NCBI GenBank assembly: GCA_965202905.1
Contig: OZ241868.1
Span: forward strand, 1 to 64,000
Reading direction: 5' to 3'
From: CAYFYS01 sp965202905
GTDB lineage: Bacteria; Pseudomonadota; Alphaproteobacteria; MPNO01
Length of the DNA stretch: 64,000 nucleotides
Below are positions 1 through 9,006 of this stretch, one piece after another. The first letter of the stretch is position 1. The number at the start of each line of letters is the position of its first letter. The notes under the pieces were generated by a model, which was not told the DNA's origin, did not search any database, and worked only from the letters and a program-made list of their open reading frames with translations. Both the position numbers and the translations under genes were made by a program.

Positions 1-119
1 GCTATCCGGCGGCGCGCGACCGTGCCGCCGTTCTGCGCGATCTCGAACTCGGCTACGTCACGCCGGACGCCGCGGCGCGGGACTATGGCGTGACGATCGC
101 CGGACGGGCGGCGGAATGA
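1..119 (+). CDS. Hydantoinase B/oxoprolinase family protein, C-terminal end (partial)
   Basis: Only the last 38 codons lie in the window; the gene starts upstream. The readable tail contains LRDLELGYVTPDAAARDYGV, which matches the conserved C-terminus of HyuB-type subunits (N-methylhydantoinase B / 5-oxoprolinase), where a 'GYVS/TPEAARRDYGV' segment ends the protein. HyuB works with an ATP-dependent HyuA subunit in opening hydantoin or oxoproline rings in the cytoplasm. The TGA at 117-119 overlaps the ATG of the next gene, so the two are probably in one operon. The family call rests on this short motif alone; substrate cannot be judged. Confidence 0.75.
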   Translation, partial: YPAARDRAAVLRDLELGYVTPDAAARDYGVTIAGRAAE

Positions 120-1225
120 AAACGAGCCCGATCCAGGCCGAACGGACGCGCCGCCTGAAGGCGGCGCTCGAAGAGGCGGGCTTCGATGCGCTCCTCGTCT
201 ACGGCAACGCCTGGCAGTGCGACTATCTGCGCTACGCCACCGACTTTCCGGTGGTCGAGGGCGATGCGCTCGCGATCGTCACCGCCGATGGCCAGACCGA
301 GATGCTTCTCGATAATCCCGGCGAGGCCGCACGGGCGGCGGCGGCTTGTCCGGATGCGGCGGTTCAGTGGGGCGAGGACGTCACCGGGCTTGCCGCAAGC
401 CGGCTCGCAGGGATGGGTAACAGGACGCTCGCGACCGCGCCGGCGACCCTGATGCCGTTCGGGCTGACCCGCGCCGCATCTTTGAAGGACGCCGAGGACG
501 GCACGGCCTTGATCGACGCGCTGCTGTTGCAGAAATCGCCCATCGAAGTCGACGCGGTGCGCCGCGCGGTGGCGATCGCCGAGGACGGCTACCGCGCGTT
601 CATGGATGCGGTCCGGGTTGGCCGCGCCGAGTACGAAGTCGTCGCCGATGTCGAGGCGTATTACAGATCCCGCGGGATCGCCGAGAATTTCATGATCATG
701 GGCTCGGGCGGCCGGGAGGTGCGCGGCATGCACCCGCCGGGCGAACGCAAGCTGCGAGAGGGCGACCTCGTGACCACCGAGCTGACGCCTTGCGTCGACG
801 GCTACTACGCGCAGATCTGCCGGACGCTGGTCCTCGGCGAGCCGAGCGCGGCGCAGATCGAGGCCTTCGACGTCTGGATCGAAGCGGTCGAGGCGGGGCA
901 TGCGGCGCTGCGCGCCGGGGTGACAGCGGGCGCGATCGCGAAAGCGGAGAATGACGTTTTCCGAAAGCACGGCCTCGGCGACTACACCACCAGCGAATAT
1001 ACCCGGGTGCGCGGCCACGGCGTCGGGCTCTTCGTCGACAACAAGCCGCATATCCTGGAGGATGTCGACACCGTCCTTCCCGAAGGCGCGACGCTGATCG
1101 TTCACCCCAACACCTACCATCCGGAGGTGGGCTACATGGTCTTGGGCGACGTCTCGGTCGTGACGGCGGACGGGCACGAATGCTTTGGCGCTCTGCCGCG
1201 CGAACTCCTGGCGGCGCCGGCGTGA
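116..1225 (+). CDS. M24-family (creatinase/Xaa-Pro peptidase-like) protein
   Basis: 369 aa with the two-domain M24 layout: an N-terminal creatinase-like domain (about residues 1-140) and a C-terminal pita-bread domain. The His loop is present (RGHGVGLFVDNKP), but the usual metal ligands look substituted. The 'D-x-G...SDITRT' region reads VDGYYAQICRT, so the second Asp is Gln, and the 'TIEPG' Glu region reads IVHPNTY. That pattern fits metal-independent creatinase-like hydrolases better than a true prolidase. It starts in an ATGA overlap with the hydantoinase B gene and ends in a GTGA overlap with the next M24-like gene, so it probably belongs to a C-N bond hydrolysing catabolic operon. Substrate is unknown. 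Confidence 0.8.
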   Translation: MKTSPIQAERTRRLKAALEEAGFDALLVYGNAWQCDYLRYATDFPVVEGDALAIVTADGQTEMLLDNPGEAARAAAACPDAAVQWGEDVTGLAASRLAGMGNRTLATAPATLMPFGLTRAASLKDAEDGTALIDALLLQKSPIEVDAVRRAVAIAEDGYRAFMDAVRVGRAEYEVVADVEAYYRSRGIAENFMIMGSGGREVRGMHPPGERKLREGDLVTTELTPCVDGYYAQICRTLVLGEPSAAQIEAFDVWIEAVEAGHAALRAGVTAGAIAKAENDVFRKHGLGDYTTSEYTRVRGHGVGLFVDNKPHILEDVDTVLPEGATLIVHPNTYHPEVGYMVLGDVSVVTADGHECFGALPRELLAAPA

Positions 1226-2220
1226 GGCGCGGGCTTCTGGCCTGGTCGGAGGCCGAGGCGCCGCGAGAGGCGCTGGACGCCAGGATCGCGCGCTGCCAGG
1301 CGGCGATCGCCGATGCCGGGCTCGGCGCGCTTCTGCTCTATACCAACTTTCCGCGGCCGGCGGCGGTCTCCTGGCTCACCCATTTCGTACCCTACTGGTC
1401 GCAGGGCGTGCTTGCCGTCCTGCCCGACGGCGCGCCCACGCTCTTCGTCAGCCTGTCCAAGCGGGTCGGCGGCTGGATCGAGGAGACCGCCCATATCGCC
1501 GAAGCAATCTGCACCCCGCGCCTGGGTGCCGAGATCGCAGGCTTTCTCGGCACGCGCGCAAGCGGGCCCGTCGGCGTGCTCGAGCTGTCCCGCCTGCCGG
1601 GCGGAATCGCCGCACCGCTCGCCGAAGGGCTCGGCGGCGCGGAGATGGTCGATGCGACGGCGCTCTACCGATCCGTCCGCCACCCGGCCGACGATGCCGA
1701 GATCCTCGTGACATCGCGCGCCGCACAGATGTCGAGGACCGCATTCGCCGGCCTCGACGCCCATGAACGCAGCGCAGCCCTGGTCGCCGCCATCGACGGC
1801 CGGCTGCGCCTGGAGGGGGCGGAGGAGGTGCTGGTCTTCATCGCACCGGACCTCGATCGTGACACGACATTGCTGCGGGCGGACGAGGACTACGCGCTCG
1901 GCCGGCGGCGCGCCGTCCAGATCTCACTCGCCTATAAGGGTCACTGGATCCGCGAGACCAGGACTCTGGTGCGTGGCGCGCCCGAGCACATCGGCGTCGA
2001 CTTTGAGACCTTGGGGACGGAGGGCGACCTCGATACCCTGCTCCGACGGGCGCTTCCCGGCGCCGAACTCGATGACTGGACGGCGGAAGCGAATGTCGGT
2101 TCTCTTCCGCTCAGCGTCGTCGCCGCAAGCGGGATCGCGGCGGGCGCGGTGATAACCCTCACGGCGCGGTATATGGGCGCGGACGGGCCCGTCATCGGCG
2201 GCGCACCGCTATTCCCGTGA
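1222..2220 (+). CDS. Divergent M24-like protein, second copy
   Basis: 332 aa if started at GTG 1222, which overlaps the preceding TGA (GTGA). A reading frame is open further upstream, but that would overlap the previous gene by 46 bases. The N-terminal part resembles the creatinase N domain (ALLLYTNFPRPAAVSWLTHF). The C-terminal half is short and lacks a recognisable HGxG His loop or metal ligands, so this is probably a non-catalytic or highly diverged partner of the gene upstream. Tight coupling suggests the two M24-like proteins act together. It is the last gene of the hydantoinase-like operon in the window. Confidence 0.65.
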   Translation: MRRGLLAWSEAEAPREALDARIARCQAAIADAGLGALLLYTNFPRPAAVSWLTHFVPYWSQGVLAVLPDGAPTLFVSLSKRVGGWIEETAHIAEAICTPRLGAEIAGFLGTRASGPVGVLELSRLPGGIAAPLAEGLGGAEMVDATALYRSVRHPADDAEILVTSRAAQMSRTAFAGLDAHERSAALVAAIDGRLRLEGAEEVLVFIAPDLDRDTTLLRADEDYALGRRRAVQISLAYKGHWIRETRTLVRGAPEHIGVDFETLGTEGDLDTLLRRALPGAELDDWTAEANVGSLPLSVVAASGIAAGAVITLTARYMGADGPVIGGAPLFP

Positions 2221-2343
2221 TTGCCGTGTCGTCAACGGTCAACGGTCACGGTATTCGCGCGCGGGGCATGGAGAGCGCCGCCCGGCAGGGGATCGGCGGC
2301 CCCGGTCGACCTCTTCGCGCTCGAAGCGGCGCCGGATTTCCGT

Positions 2344-2379
2344 AGCCGGCACGAACTCAGGAGCCGACACGAACTCGGG
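2344..2379. repeat. 18-bp tandem duplication
   Basis: Two adjacent 18-bp units (2344-2361 and 2362-2379) differ at two positions. They lie at the 3' end of the decayed Rieske gene on the minus strand. Confidence 0.7.
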
Positions 2380-2869
2380 CCGCCCCGGTCGGGCTCCGTC
2401 CCTCGGCCGCGATGTGCTGGGCCAGAAGGCTCCTCATGGCGAGATGCGGCGCATCCGGGTTGATGTCGATCGGGTGCGCTTCGGGCGCGCGTGCGTAGAC
2501 GGCTTGCCGGGCCTCCATCACCCGGACGTCTTCCATGAACAGGTCGCGGAATTCGCGAACCCGGATCCCGGCCAGCGCCTCGTCGTCATGGGCGAAGTTG
2601 CGCGCCTGGGCGTAGAACAGATACATCGCGCCATCGGTCTCCGGTGTCGCTGAGATCCGGGCGCGGAAATCGACGCCCTGCGACCGGTCCGCACCGGGTT
2701 CGCCGCGGCCCGGCGGGACGATCCCGGCATCGACCAGGCAATGGCGCGGGACCTCAACCTCGGCGATCCGCCAACGGTCGACCTTGCCGTCGGCGGATCG
2801 GGCCGATGCGGACATGACGCTCAGGGAACAGGCGGCGGCGCTGAAGCCAGCCAAGCGGGTCGAGGCCAT
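2357..2869 (-). pseudogene. Decayed Rieske oxygenase, C-terminal remnant
   Basis: A 170-codon open frame whose product, from DRWRIAEVEVP to the end, aligns by eye with the last 130 or so residues of the two intact Rieske oxygenases immediately upstream on the same strand. Shared landmarks are DRWQIIEF, DRSQGF, ATPETDGAMYLFYAQARNF, LFMEDVRVMEARQA and PIDINPDAPH. The Rieske cysteine-histidine cluster and the D-x2-H-x4-H mononuclear iron site are both missing, and the first 29 or so residues have no counterpart in the paralogues. It cannot be an active oxygenase. It is best read as the third member of a tandem array that has lost its 5' two thirds. Confidence 0.75.
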
Positions 2870-2942
2870 GTATGTATGACCCGGTTATGTATGAACCCGG
2901 CATATCGAAATCTTCGCCCACCCGGCCCGATCGCCTGAGAGC

Positions 2943-3992
2943 CTACTCCGCCGCCTGGGCGCCGGCGCTTTGGTGTTGCGCGGCGGCCAGGCGCTCGATG
3001 ATGCGGCGCGCCTGGATGCCGCCGCCGTCGTGGTTGATATCGACGCGCGCCGCATTGGGCCGGGTGTTCACGTTCGCCTGCTGCAGGCCGATGATCTCGA
3101 TATCCTCGAGGAAGGCCGTGTGGACGTTCTGGTAGAGCAGATCGGTAATCCACGGCTCGTCGATGCGGAAGTCGTGCGCCTGGGCCCAGAAATAATGGGT
3201 CGTCTCGTCGGTCTCGGGCGTGATCGCATTCAGGTTGCGCATGGTGAAGCCCTGGCTGCGGTCGCCCTCGGGAGCGCCGGAGCCGGTGATCGCGCCGCCG
3301 ATGTCGAGCCGGACGAAGGCCGGCGGGGTGAACTCGATGATCTGCCAGCGGTCGATCCGCTGGTCGGGCGCGAAACCGCCCGCCTTCTGGAAGAAGGGCG
3401 GCGGGGTGTTGTCGATGACCCAGCGGGTCACCCGGACCAGATTGCCTTCGCGCTCGGCCTTCATCGGGGTCTCGGCCACCGCATCGGTGCCCAGGGTCGT
3501 CGGGTGGATGTAGCTCAGATGCGACAGGTCGAGCAGGTTCTCGACCAGCAGGATGTAGTTGCCTTCGAGGTCGAGCTTTTCGCCGCGCGCCCGGTATTCG
3601 GGATCGTCCATCCAGTGGAAGTCCTCGATCTCGTCCGGATCGGCGAGCGCCGGATCTCCCATCCAGATCCAGATCCAGTGATAGCGCTCGACTGTCGGGA
3701 AGCCGCGTACCCTGGCCTCCGGCGGGACGGTGGTCTGGCCGGGCACCCTGACGCATTGGCCGCTGGGGTCGTAGGTCAGGCCATGATAGGGGCACTGGAT
3801 GTTGTCGCCCACCAGCTTGCCCCTGGACAACGGGGCGTGGCGGTGGCAGCAGCGGTCCTCCATCGCCACCGGGGCGCCGTCCTCGCGCCGGTAGAATACC
3901 ACCGGGACGCCGAGCAGCGTCCGGCGCAACAGGTCCTGGCGGCCCACCTCGTGGTCCCAGGCGCCGACATACCATGCGTTTTCGATGAACAC
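2943..3992 (-). CDS. Rieske non-haem iron aromatic oxygenase (vanillate demethylase-type)
   Basis: 349 aa, the usual size for VanA-type oxygenase subunits. The N-terminal Rieske [2Fe-2S] domain shows C-x-H in DRCCHRHAPL and C-x2-H in CPYHG. The catalytic domain carries NLLDLSHLSYIHP, giving D-x2-H-x4-H for the mononuclear iron. Such enzymes hydroxylate or O-demethylate aromatic substrates in the cytoplasm with electrons from a separate reductase; no reductase gene is in the window. It is followed by a decayed paralogue and preceded by an intact one (4082-5155) on the same strand, so this is a tandem duplication. A 21-bp tandem repeat sits directly upstream of the start. Substrate not assignable. 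Confidence 0.9.
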   Translation of the reverse strand: MFIENAWYVGAWDHEVGRQDLLRRTLLGVPVVFYRREDGAPVAMEDRCCHRHAPLSRGKLVGDNIQCPYHGLTYDPSGQCVRVPGQTTVPPEARVRGFPTVERYHWIWIWMGDPALADPDEIEDFHWMDDPEYRARGEKLDLEGNYILLVENLLDLSHLSYIHPTTLGTDAVAETPMKAEREGNLVRVTRWVIDNTPPPFFQKAGGFAPDQRIDRWQIIEFTPPAFVRLDIGGAITGSGAPEGDRSQGFTMRNLNAITPETDETTHYFWAQAHDFRIDEPWITDLLYQNVHTAFLEDIEIIGLQQANVNTRPNAARVDINHDGGGIQARRIIERLAAAQHQSAGAQAAE

Positions 3993-3996
3993 GCGA

Positions 3997-4038
3997 GCCT
4001 CCTATCCGACGAAGACGGCCTCCTGTCCGACGAAGACG
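3997..4038. repeat. 21-bp tandem duplication upstream of a Rieske gene
   Basis: Two 21-bp units (3997-4017, 4018-4038) differ by one base. They lie a few bases upstream of the start codon at 3992, inside the short intergenic gap to the upstream Rieske paralogue, and could affect the ribosome-binding region. Confidence 0.8.
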
Positions 4039-4081
4039 ACAGCGCCGCCGGCGCCGCCGCTCCGCAATGACACCCGAACGC

Positions 4082-5155
4082 TTACTCCGCGGCGATGGCG
4101 GCGCCGCTCGCGGCCTGTTCGGCGCCGATCCTGCGGTCGATCAAAGCCCGCGCGGCGATGCCGCCGGCATCCTGGTTGGTCTCGATCGTCGGCCGGTCGT
4201 CCCAGTTCTCGTGCTGCAGATCGAAGACTTCCCAGTCCTGGTGGAAGGCCTGCCAGATCTGCTTGTACTGCAACTCCGTCAGCCCGGCGTCGACCGGCTT
4301 GCCGGAAACCTGATACGCGTTCGACCAGAAGTAGTGGGTCGAATCCTCGGTCTCGGGCGTAACGAAATTGAGGTTGTGGAACCCGAAGCCGTTCTCCGGG
4401 ACGTCGCGCTCCATCTCGGTGTGGCCGAACTCCTTGCCCTCGGCGGCGTCCGGCGCGGCGCCGGTGAATAGCCGCACCGCGCCGGGCATACGGAACTCGA
4501 TGATCTGCCAGCGATCGACGATCGTATCCTCCGGCCAGCCGCACATCTTCTGGTAGGTCGGCGGCGGGTTCTGGCCAATGGTCCAGCGCGCGACGGTCAC
4601 CGAGTCCTCGTCCTTCAGCGTCCTGAGCGCCGCGTGCTCGGCGACCGCGGCGTTGCCGATGGTCGACTTGTGGACGAAGGCCAGATGCGACAAGTCGAGC
4701 AGGTTGTCGATCACCAGCTTGTAGTTGCCGTTGACGTGGAAATAGGTGCCCTTGTCGCCCCAGTCTTCGGCCGACTTCCAGGGGTAGGGAACGATCAGCG
4801 ACTCGTCGGCCCGGGCGACATCGCCCATCCAGACCCAGATCCAGTTGTAGCGCTCGACCACGGCATAGGTACGCACTTCCGCGCCCGGCGGGATGGTCGT
4901 CTGGCCGGGGACATGGACGCACTTGCCGGACGGATCGAACTGCAGCCCGTGATAGTGGCAGCGCAGGATGTCGCCCTCGACCGCGCCCTTCCTGAGCGGC
5001 ATGCGGCGATGGCAGCAGCGATCCTCGAAGGCCACCGGCGTACCGTCCCCGGTGCGCCAGAAGACGATGTTCTCATTGCAGATCTTGCGTGCGAACGGCT
5101 CGCGCCCGATCTCATGCGGCTCGGCGGCCACATACCAAGTGTTCCTCAGAAACAT
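4082..5155 (-). CDS. Rieske non-haem iron aromatic oxygenase (vanillate demethylase-type), first copy
   Basis: 357 aa. Rieske ligands are in RCCHRRMPL (C-x-H) and CHYHG (C-x2-H); the mononuclear iron motif is NLLDLSHLAFVHK (D-x2-H-x4-H). It is clearly paralogous to the gene at 2943-3992 throughout its length. It is the promoter-proximal member of the minus-strand Rieske array, and the 150-bp gap to the divergent ridA-like gene should hold its promoter. Function by family: oxygenolytic attack on an aromatic or related cyclic substrate; the physiological substrate is unknown. Confidence 0.9.
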   Translation of the reverse strand: MFLRNTWYVAAEPHEIGREPFARKICNENIVFWRTGDGTPVAFEDRCCHRRMPLRKGAVEGDILRCHYHGLQFDPSGKCVHVPGQTTIPPGAEVRTYAVVERYNWIWVWMGDVARADESLIVPYPWKSAEDWGDKGTYFHVNGNYKLVIDNLLDLSHLAFVHKSTIGNAAVAEHAALRTLKDEDSVTVARWTIGQNPPPTYQKMCGWPEDTIVDRWQIIEFRMPGAVRLFTGAAPDAAEGKEFGHTEMERDVPENGFGFHNLNFVTPETEDSTHYFWSNAYQVSGKPVDAGLTELQYKQIWQAFHQDWEVFDLQHENWDDRPTIETNQDAGGIAARALIDRRIGAEQAASGAAIAAE

Positions 5156-5321
5156 GATCGCTTCCTTCCATTCGCATGTAATGCGGTAAGCTCGGATTAT
5201 CGGGGATCGGGCTGCGGGTTGTCAATCGCGGCACTGTGCGCAACCCGGTGATTGCGGCGGCTCGGCGCGCCATTATAGTCGGACCCATCGCACAGCCGAA
5301 ATCCCCCACATGGAGGCCATC

Positions 5322-5714
5322 ATGCAGAACCGAGCCATGTACCCCGAGACGATTCACCCGCCTCTCGGCGCCTATGCGCACGCGATCGAGGTGCCTGAAA
5401 GCGCGAAGGTGACGTTCATCGCCGGCCAGGTCGGCATCGACAAGGACGGCAACGTGCCGGCCGATTTCGCCGCCCAGGCGGATCTCGCCTGGCGGAACTG
5501 CATGGCGGTCCTGGCGTTCAACTCGCTGCGCATGAAGGATGTCGTCAAGATCACCCACTTCATCACCGATGCGGCCAATCTCCCGGCCTATAACGATATC
5601 CGCGGCAAGTATCTCGGCGAGGAGCGCCCGGCATCCACGCTGCTGATCGTCGCCGGCCTGGCGCGGCCCGACCTCTTGATCGAGGTCGAAATGGTTGCCG
5701 CCATCCAGCGCTGA
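5322..5714 (+). CDS. RidA/YjgF/UK114 family protein
   Basis: 130 aa. An in-frame ATG at 5310 exists, but GGAGG at 5312-5316 lies five bases before ATG 5322, which I take as the start. Family features include FIAGQVGIDKDG, the KDVVKITHFITD segment and the C-terminal RPDLLIEVEMVAAI with the substrate-binding Arg and Glu. RidA proteins hydrolyse reactive enamine/imine intermediates; catabolic homologues sit beside amine- or ring-degrading enzymes. It is divergent from the Rieske pair, suggesting it handles a product of the same pathway. Role beyond the family is inference. Confidence 0.85.
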   Translation: MQNRAMYPETIHPPLGAYAHAIEVPESAKVTFIAGQVGIDKDGNVPADFAAQADLAWRNCMAVLAFNSLRMKDVVKITHFITDAANLPAYNDIRGKYLGEERPASTLLIVAGLARPDLLIEVEMVAAIQR

Positions 5715-5782
5715 CCCCGGGCGTAGCCGGCGCCGAAGAACGGGCCGGGCGCGGTCGCATCGACCGCCACGCCGCGACGGGT

Positions 5783-8104
5783 CTATCGGGCCTTGCCGAT
5801 CGCCCGCCAGACCGTCTCCGGCGAGGCCGGCATCGTCAGCTCGTCGATGCCGAGCGGGGCGAGCGCATCGACGATGGCGCTGGTCACGGCAGGCAGCGCG
5901 CCGACGGTGCCGGCCTCGCCCGCGCCCTTGACGCCGAGCGGGTTGGTCTCGGTGGGGACCGGGTTCGCTTCGACCTTGATCGCGCAGATGTCGTCCGCCC
6001 GCGGCATCGCGTAGTCCATGAACGAGCCGGACAGGTTCTGGCCGGACTCACGATCGAAGACCACGCGCTCCATGACCGCCTGGCCCAGCCCCTGGGCGAC
6101 GCCGCCGTGGATCTGGCCTTTCAGCAGCAGCGGGTTGAGCACGGCGCCGACGTCATCGACGACGCTGTAGTCGATCACCTCGACGGCGCCGGTCTCGGGG
6201 TCGATCTCGACCTCGCAGACGTGACAGCCGTTGGGAAAATTCTCGACTGTCGAGACATAGCCTGCGCCGACCTCGAAGCCGGGCTCGAAGCCCGGCGGCA
6301 GGCGCTGCGGATGACAGGCGGCGTGCGCAATGTCCTTCAACGTGACGGCGCGGTCGGTGCCGGCGATGCGGAAAGCCCCGTCGCGGAGCTCCACGTCCTC
6401 CGCGGCGGCTTCCAGCAGGTGGGCGGCGATGGTCCGCGCCCGCTCGCGCGCCTTTTCGGCCACGGCCAGCACGGCCGAGCCGCCCATGGTCGCAGAACGC
6501 GAGCCCCCGGTGCCGCCGCCGATCGCGAGCGCGTCCGAATCCCCCTCCTCGATGCGGATGTCGTCGGGCGCGAGCCCCAGCGTCTGGCAGGCGATCTGCT
6601 TGTAGATCGTCTCGTGGCCCTGGCCCTGGTTGACCGTGCCGACCTTGATGGTGGCGGCGCCGGTGGGGTCGAAACGCAGCACCGCGCGCTCCTGGCTCGG
6701 CGCCCCGGCCCGCTCGATGGTGTTCGAGACGCCGATCCCGCGCAGCCTGCCGCGCGATCCGGCCTCGGCCCGGCGGTCCTCGAACCCGGAATGCCCGGCA
6801 AGCGCGAGCGCCGCGTCGAGGTTCTCCTCGAACCGGCCGCAGTCGTACTTGAAGACCAGCCCGGTCTGGAACGGCATCGCGCTCTCCGGGATGGTGTTCT
6901 GGCGCCGGATCGCGACCGGATCGCGGCCGAGCCTGCGCGCCGCGGCGTCGATCAGCTCCTCCATCACGAACGCGGCTTCGGGCCGGCCGGCGCCGCGATA
7001 GGGGCAGGTCGGGTTGGTGTTGGTGAAGACGCCGGCGGTCTCGACATGGATCGCGGGGGTCACATAGGTGCCGGCGAGCGTGCCGAGATTGGCCGTCGCC
7101 GGCCCGCCGGCCGAGGTCGCGACATAGGCGCCGATATTGACGCGCGTGCGCACCCGCATGGCGAGGAAGTTGCCCGCCTCATCCAGCGCGAGCGCCGCAT
7201 CGGTGACGTTGTCGCGGCCCTGGTGGTCGCTGATCAACCCCTCGGAGCGCTCGCAGGTCCACTTGACCGGCCGGCCGACGATTTCGGCGGCCCACTGGAC
7301 GAGGATCTGCTCCGGATACATCCCGCCGCGCAGCCCGAAGCTGCCGCCGACATCGCGCGCGATCACCCGCGTACGGGTCTCGGGCACGCCGAAAACGACT
7401 TCCGCCATCGCCCGGCGGAGCTGGTGCGGGTAATGCACGCCCGAATGGAGCGTGTAGCGCCCCTCGCCGGGGTCGTACTCGCCGACGAATGCGCGCGGCT
7501 CCATGGCGTTGGACGTCACCCGGGTGATCGTGAAGCGGCGTTCGATCACATGGGCGGCGGCGGCGAAACCGGCCTCGACCGCCTCGGCGTCGCCGAGCCG
7601 GTGGACGAAGCACTCGTTGTCCGGCGCCTCGTCCCAGACCGCGGGCGTTCCCGGCGCATCGGCAATCGCGGTGTCGGTGTTGGCCGGCAGCGGATCGTAA
7701 TCGACGGCGATCGCCTCGACCGCGTCCTTCGCCCGGTCGAGCGTATCGGCGACGACCATGGCGACCGCCTCGCCGACGTGGCGGACGCGGCCGTGGGCAA
7801 GCGGCGGGAAGGGCGGCCGCGTCATGGTCTCGCCGTCGCGGCGCTTGAGCACGATCTGGGTCCGGATCGAGCCGTTGCCGGAAGCGGCATAGTCCGCGCC
7901 GGTCAGCACCGCCTGCACGCCCGGCATCGCGGCGGCGGCGGCCGTGTCGATCGCCCGGATCCCGGCATGTGCATGCGGCGAGCGCAGAAAATGGGCGCGC
8001 GCCAGGCCGGGCAAATCGATGTCGTCGACATAGCGCCCGCCGCCGGACAGCAGACGCGGATCCTCCGTCCGCGGGATCGCATTGCCCACATCGAACTCGC
8101 CCAT
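5783..8104 (-). CDS. Xanthine dehydrogenase/CoxL family molybdopterin-binding subunit
   Basis: 773 aa from ATG 8104 (MGEFDVGNAIPRTEDPRLL), the standard opening of CoxL-type large subunits; the reading frame is open further upstream but without homology. Visible landmarks are GGSFGLRGG (molybdopterin binding), PYRGAGRPEA, which matches the form II-type AYRGAGR signature and not the AYRCSFR of genuine CO dehydrogenase, and GVKGAGEAGTVGA with the catalytic Glu. It should be one subunit of an L-M-S hydroxylase. The FAD (M) and 2Fe-2S (S) subunit genes are absent on both sides, so it must use subunits from elsewhere or act as an orphan. Substrate unknown; not a CO oxidation enzyme on this evidence. 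Confidence 0.85.
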   Translation of the reverse strand: MGEFDVGNAIPRTEDPRLLSGGGRYVDDIDLPGLARAHFLRSPHAHAGIRAIDTAAAAAMPGVQAVLTGADYAASGNGSIRTQIVLKRRDGETMTRPPFPPLAHGRVRHVGEAVAMVVADTLDRAKDAVEAIAVDYDPLPANTDTAIADAPGTPAVWDEAPDNECFVHRLGDAEAVEAGFAAAAHVIERRFTITRVTSNAMEPRAFVGEYDPGEGRYTLHSGVHYPHQLRRAMAEVVFGVPETRTRVIARDVGGSFGLRGGMYPEQILVQWAAEIVGRPVKWTCERSEGLISDHQGRDNVTDAALALDEAGNFLAMRVRTRVNIGAYVATSAGGPATANLGTLAGTYVTPAIHVETAGVFTNTNPTCPYRGAGRPEAAFVMEELIDAAARRLGRDPVAIRRQNTIPESAMPFQTGLVFKYDCGRFEENLDAALALAGHSGFEDRRAEAGSRGRLRGIGVSNTIERAGAPSQERAVLRFDPTGAATIKVGTVNQGQGHETIYKQIACQTLGLAPDDIRIEEGDSDALAIGGGTGGSRSATMGGSAVLAVAEKARERARTIAAHLLEAAAEDVELRDGAFRIAGTDRAVTLKDIAHAACHPQRLPPGFEPGFEVGAGYVSTVENFPNGCHVCEVEIDPETGAVEVIDYSVVDDVGAVLNPLLLKGQIHGGVAQGLGQAVMERVVFDRESGQNLSGSFMDYAMPRADDICAIKVEANPVPTETNPLGVKGAGEAGTVGALPAVTSAIVDALAPLGIDELTMPASPETVWRAIGKAR

Positions 8105-8200
8105 TTCGCCTCGCCTTGCTGGTGGTCCCGGCGTGGCCGCGCCGGGACGGAGTGGTCTAGAATGATGAGGGCCAACATAACACAGCGCGGGAGAGCACGA

Positions 8201-8947
8201 GTGAAACTGGAAGGTCAAGTCGCGATCGTCACCGGCGGCGGGCGCAATATCGGCGAGCGAACCGCCGAGGTGCTGGCGGGCGAAGGCGCCAGGATCGCGC
8301 TGGTCGATTTCGACGAGGGGCGTGCCGAACAGGCGGCGAAGATGCTGAAGGACGCCGGCCACGAGGTCGAAGCCTTCGTCGCCGACGTCTCGAACAACGA
8401 CGATGTGGCCGCGCTGGTCGCTGCGGTCGTCGAGCGTTTCGGGCGGATCGACATCCTGGTCAACAACGTCGCCATCTCGGACAACCGCAACATCCTGGAG
8501 ATCGCCGAGCAGGAGTGGGACGACACCATCCGGGTGACTCTCAAGTCTCCCTTCCTGATGGCCAGGCACGTCGCCCCGCGCATGGTCGAACAGGGCTCCG
8601 GCGGCAAGATCGTCAACATCGGCTCCACCTCGGGCTATCGCGGCCGCGGAAGCGCCGTGGCCTATTCGGCGGCCAAGGGAGGGGTCGCGAATCTCACCCG
8701 CGCGCTCGCCTTCCAACTCGCCCCGCACGGCATCCGGGTCAACTCGGTCTCGCCGAACCGTACCGGCTCGCCGGTCGGCCGGCAGGACGTCGACCCGAAC
8801 CGGTATTTCAAGAACCTCGTCAACCGCGCCGGCCAGCCCGACGACACGGCCCAGGTGGTGCTTTTCCTGTGCACCGAGGCGGCAAGCTTCATCTGCGGCG
8901 AGAACATTTTTGCCGACGGCGGGGTGATGGCGATGGAAGCCGGCTAG
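8201..8947 (+). CDS. SDR-family oxidoreductase
   Basis: 248 aa from GTG 8201 (V-KLEGQVAIVTGGG), with GGGAG at 8189-8193 upstream; ATG codons at 8162 and 8165 lie in the same region but the protein family begins at the GTG. Classical SDR features: nucleotide-binding TGGGRNIGE, NNVA, catalytic Ser in NIGSTSG, and Tyr-x3-Lys in YSAAKGG. C-terminal ICGENIFADGG is typical of FabG-like enzymes. It is divergent from the CoxL gene across about 96 bp. Predicted NAD(P)-dependent alcohol/ketone oxidoreductase; substrate unknown. Confidence 0.85.
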   Translation: MKLEGQVAIVTGGGRNIGERTAEVLAGEGARIALVDFDEGRAEQAAKMLKDAGHEVEAFVADVSNNDDVAALVAAVVERFGRIDILVNNVAISDNRNILEIAEQEWDDTIRVTLKSPFLMARHVAPRMVEQGSGGKIVNIGSTSGYRGRGSAVAYSAAKGGVANLTRALAFQLAPHGIRVNSVSPNRTGSPVGRQDVDPNRYFKNLVNRAGQPDDTAQVVLFLCTEAASFICGENIFADGGVMAMEAG

Positions 8948-9006
8948 GTATTTAGTCCCGGCATGTGGTGGATCGGGTCGAGTCGGAATCGATTGGGCTC
9001 GATTGT

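Noticed and set aside
5783..8104. Aerobic CO dehydrogenase
   Set aside because: The active-site signature is of the RGAGR type instead of the form I RCSFR, and the M and S subunits are absent.
6107..8160. Very long plus-strand open frame opposite the CoxL gene
   Set aside because: Antisense shadow: the minus strand encodes a clear CoxL protein, and the plus-strand product is Asp/Arg/Gly-biased with no family motif until the SDR begins.
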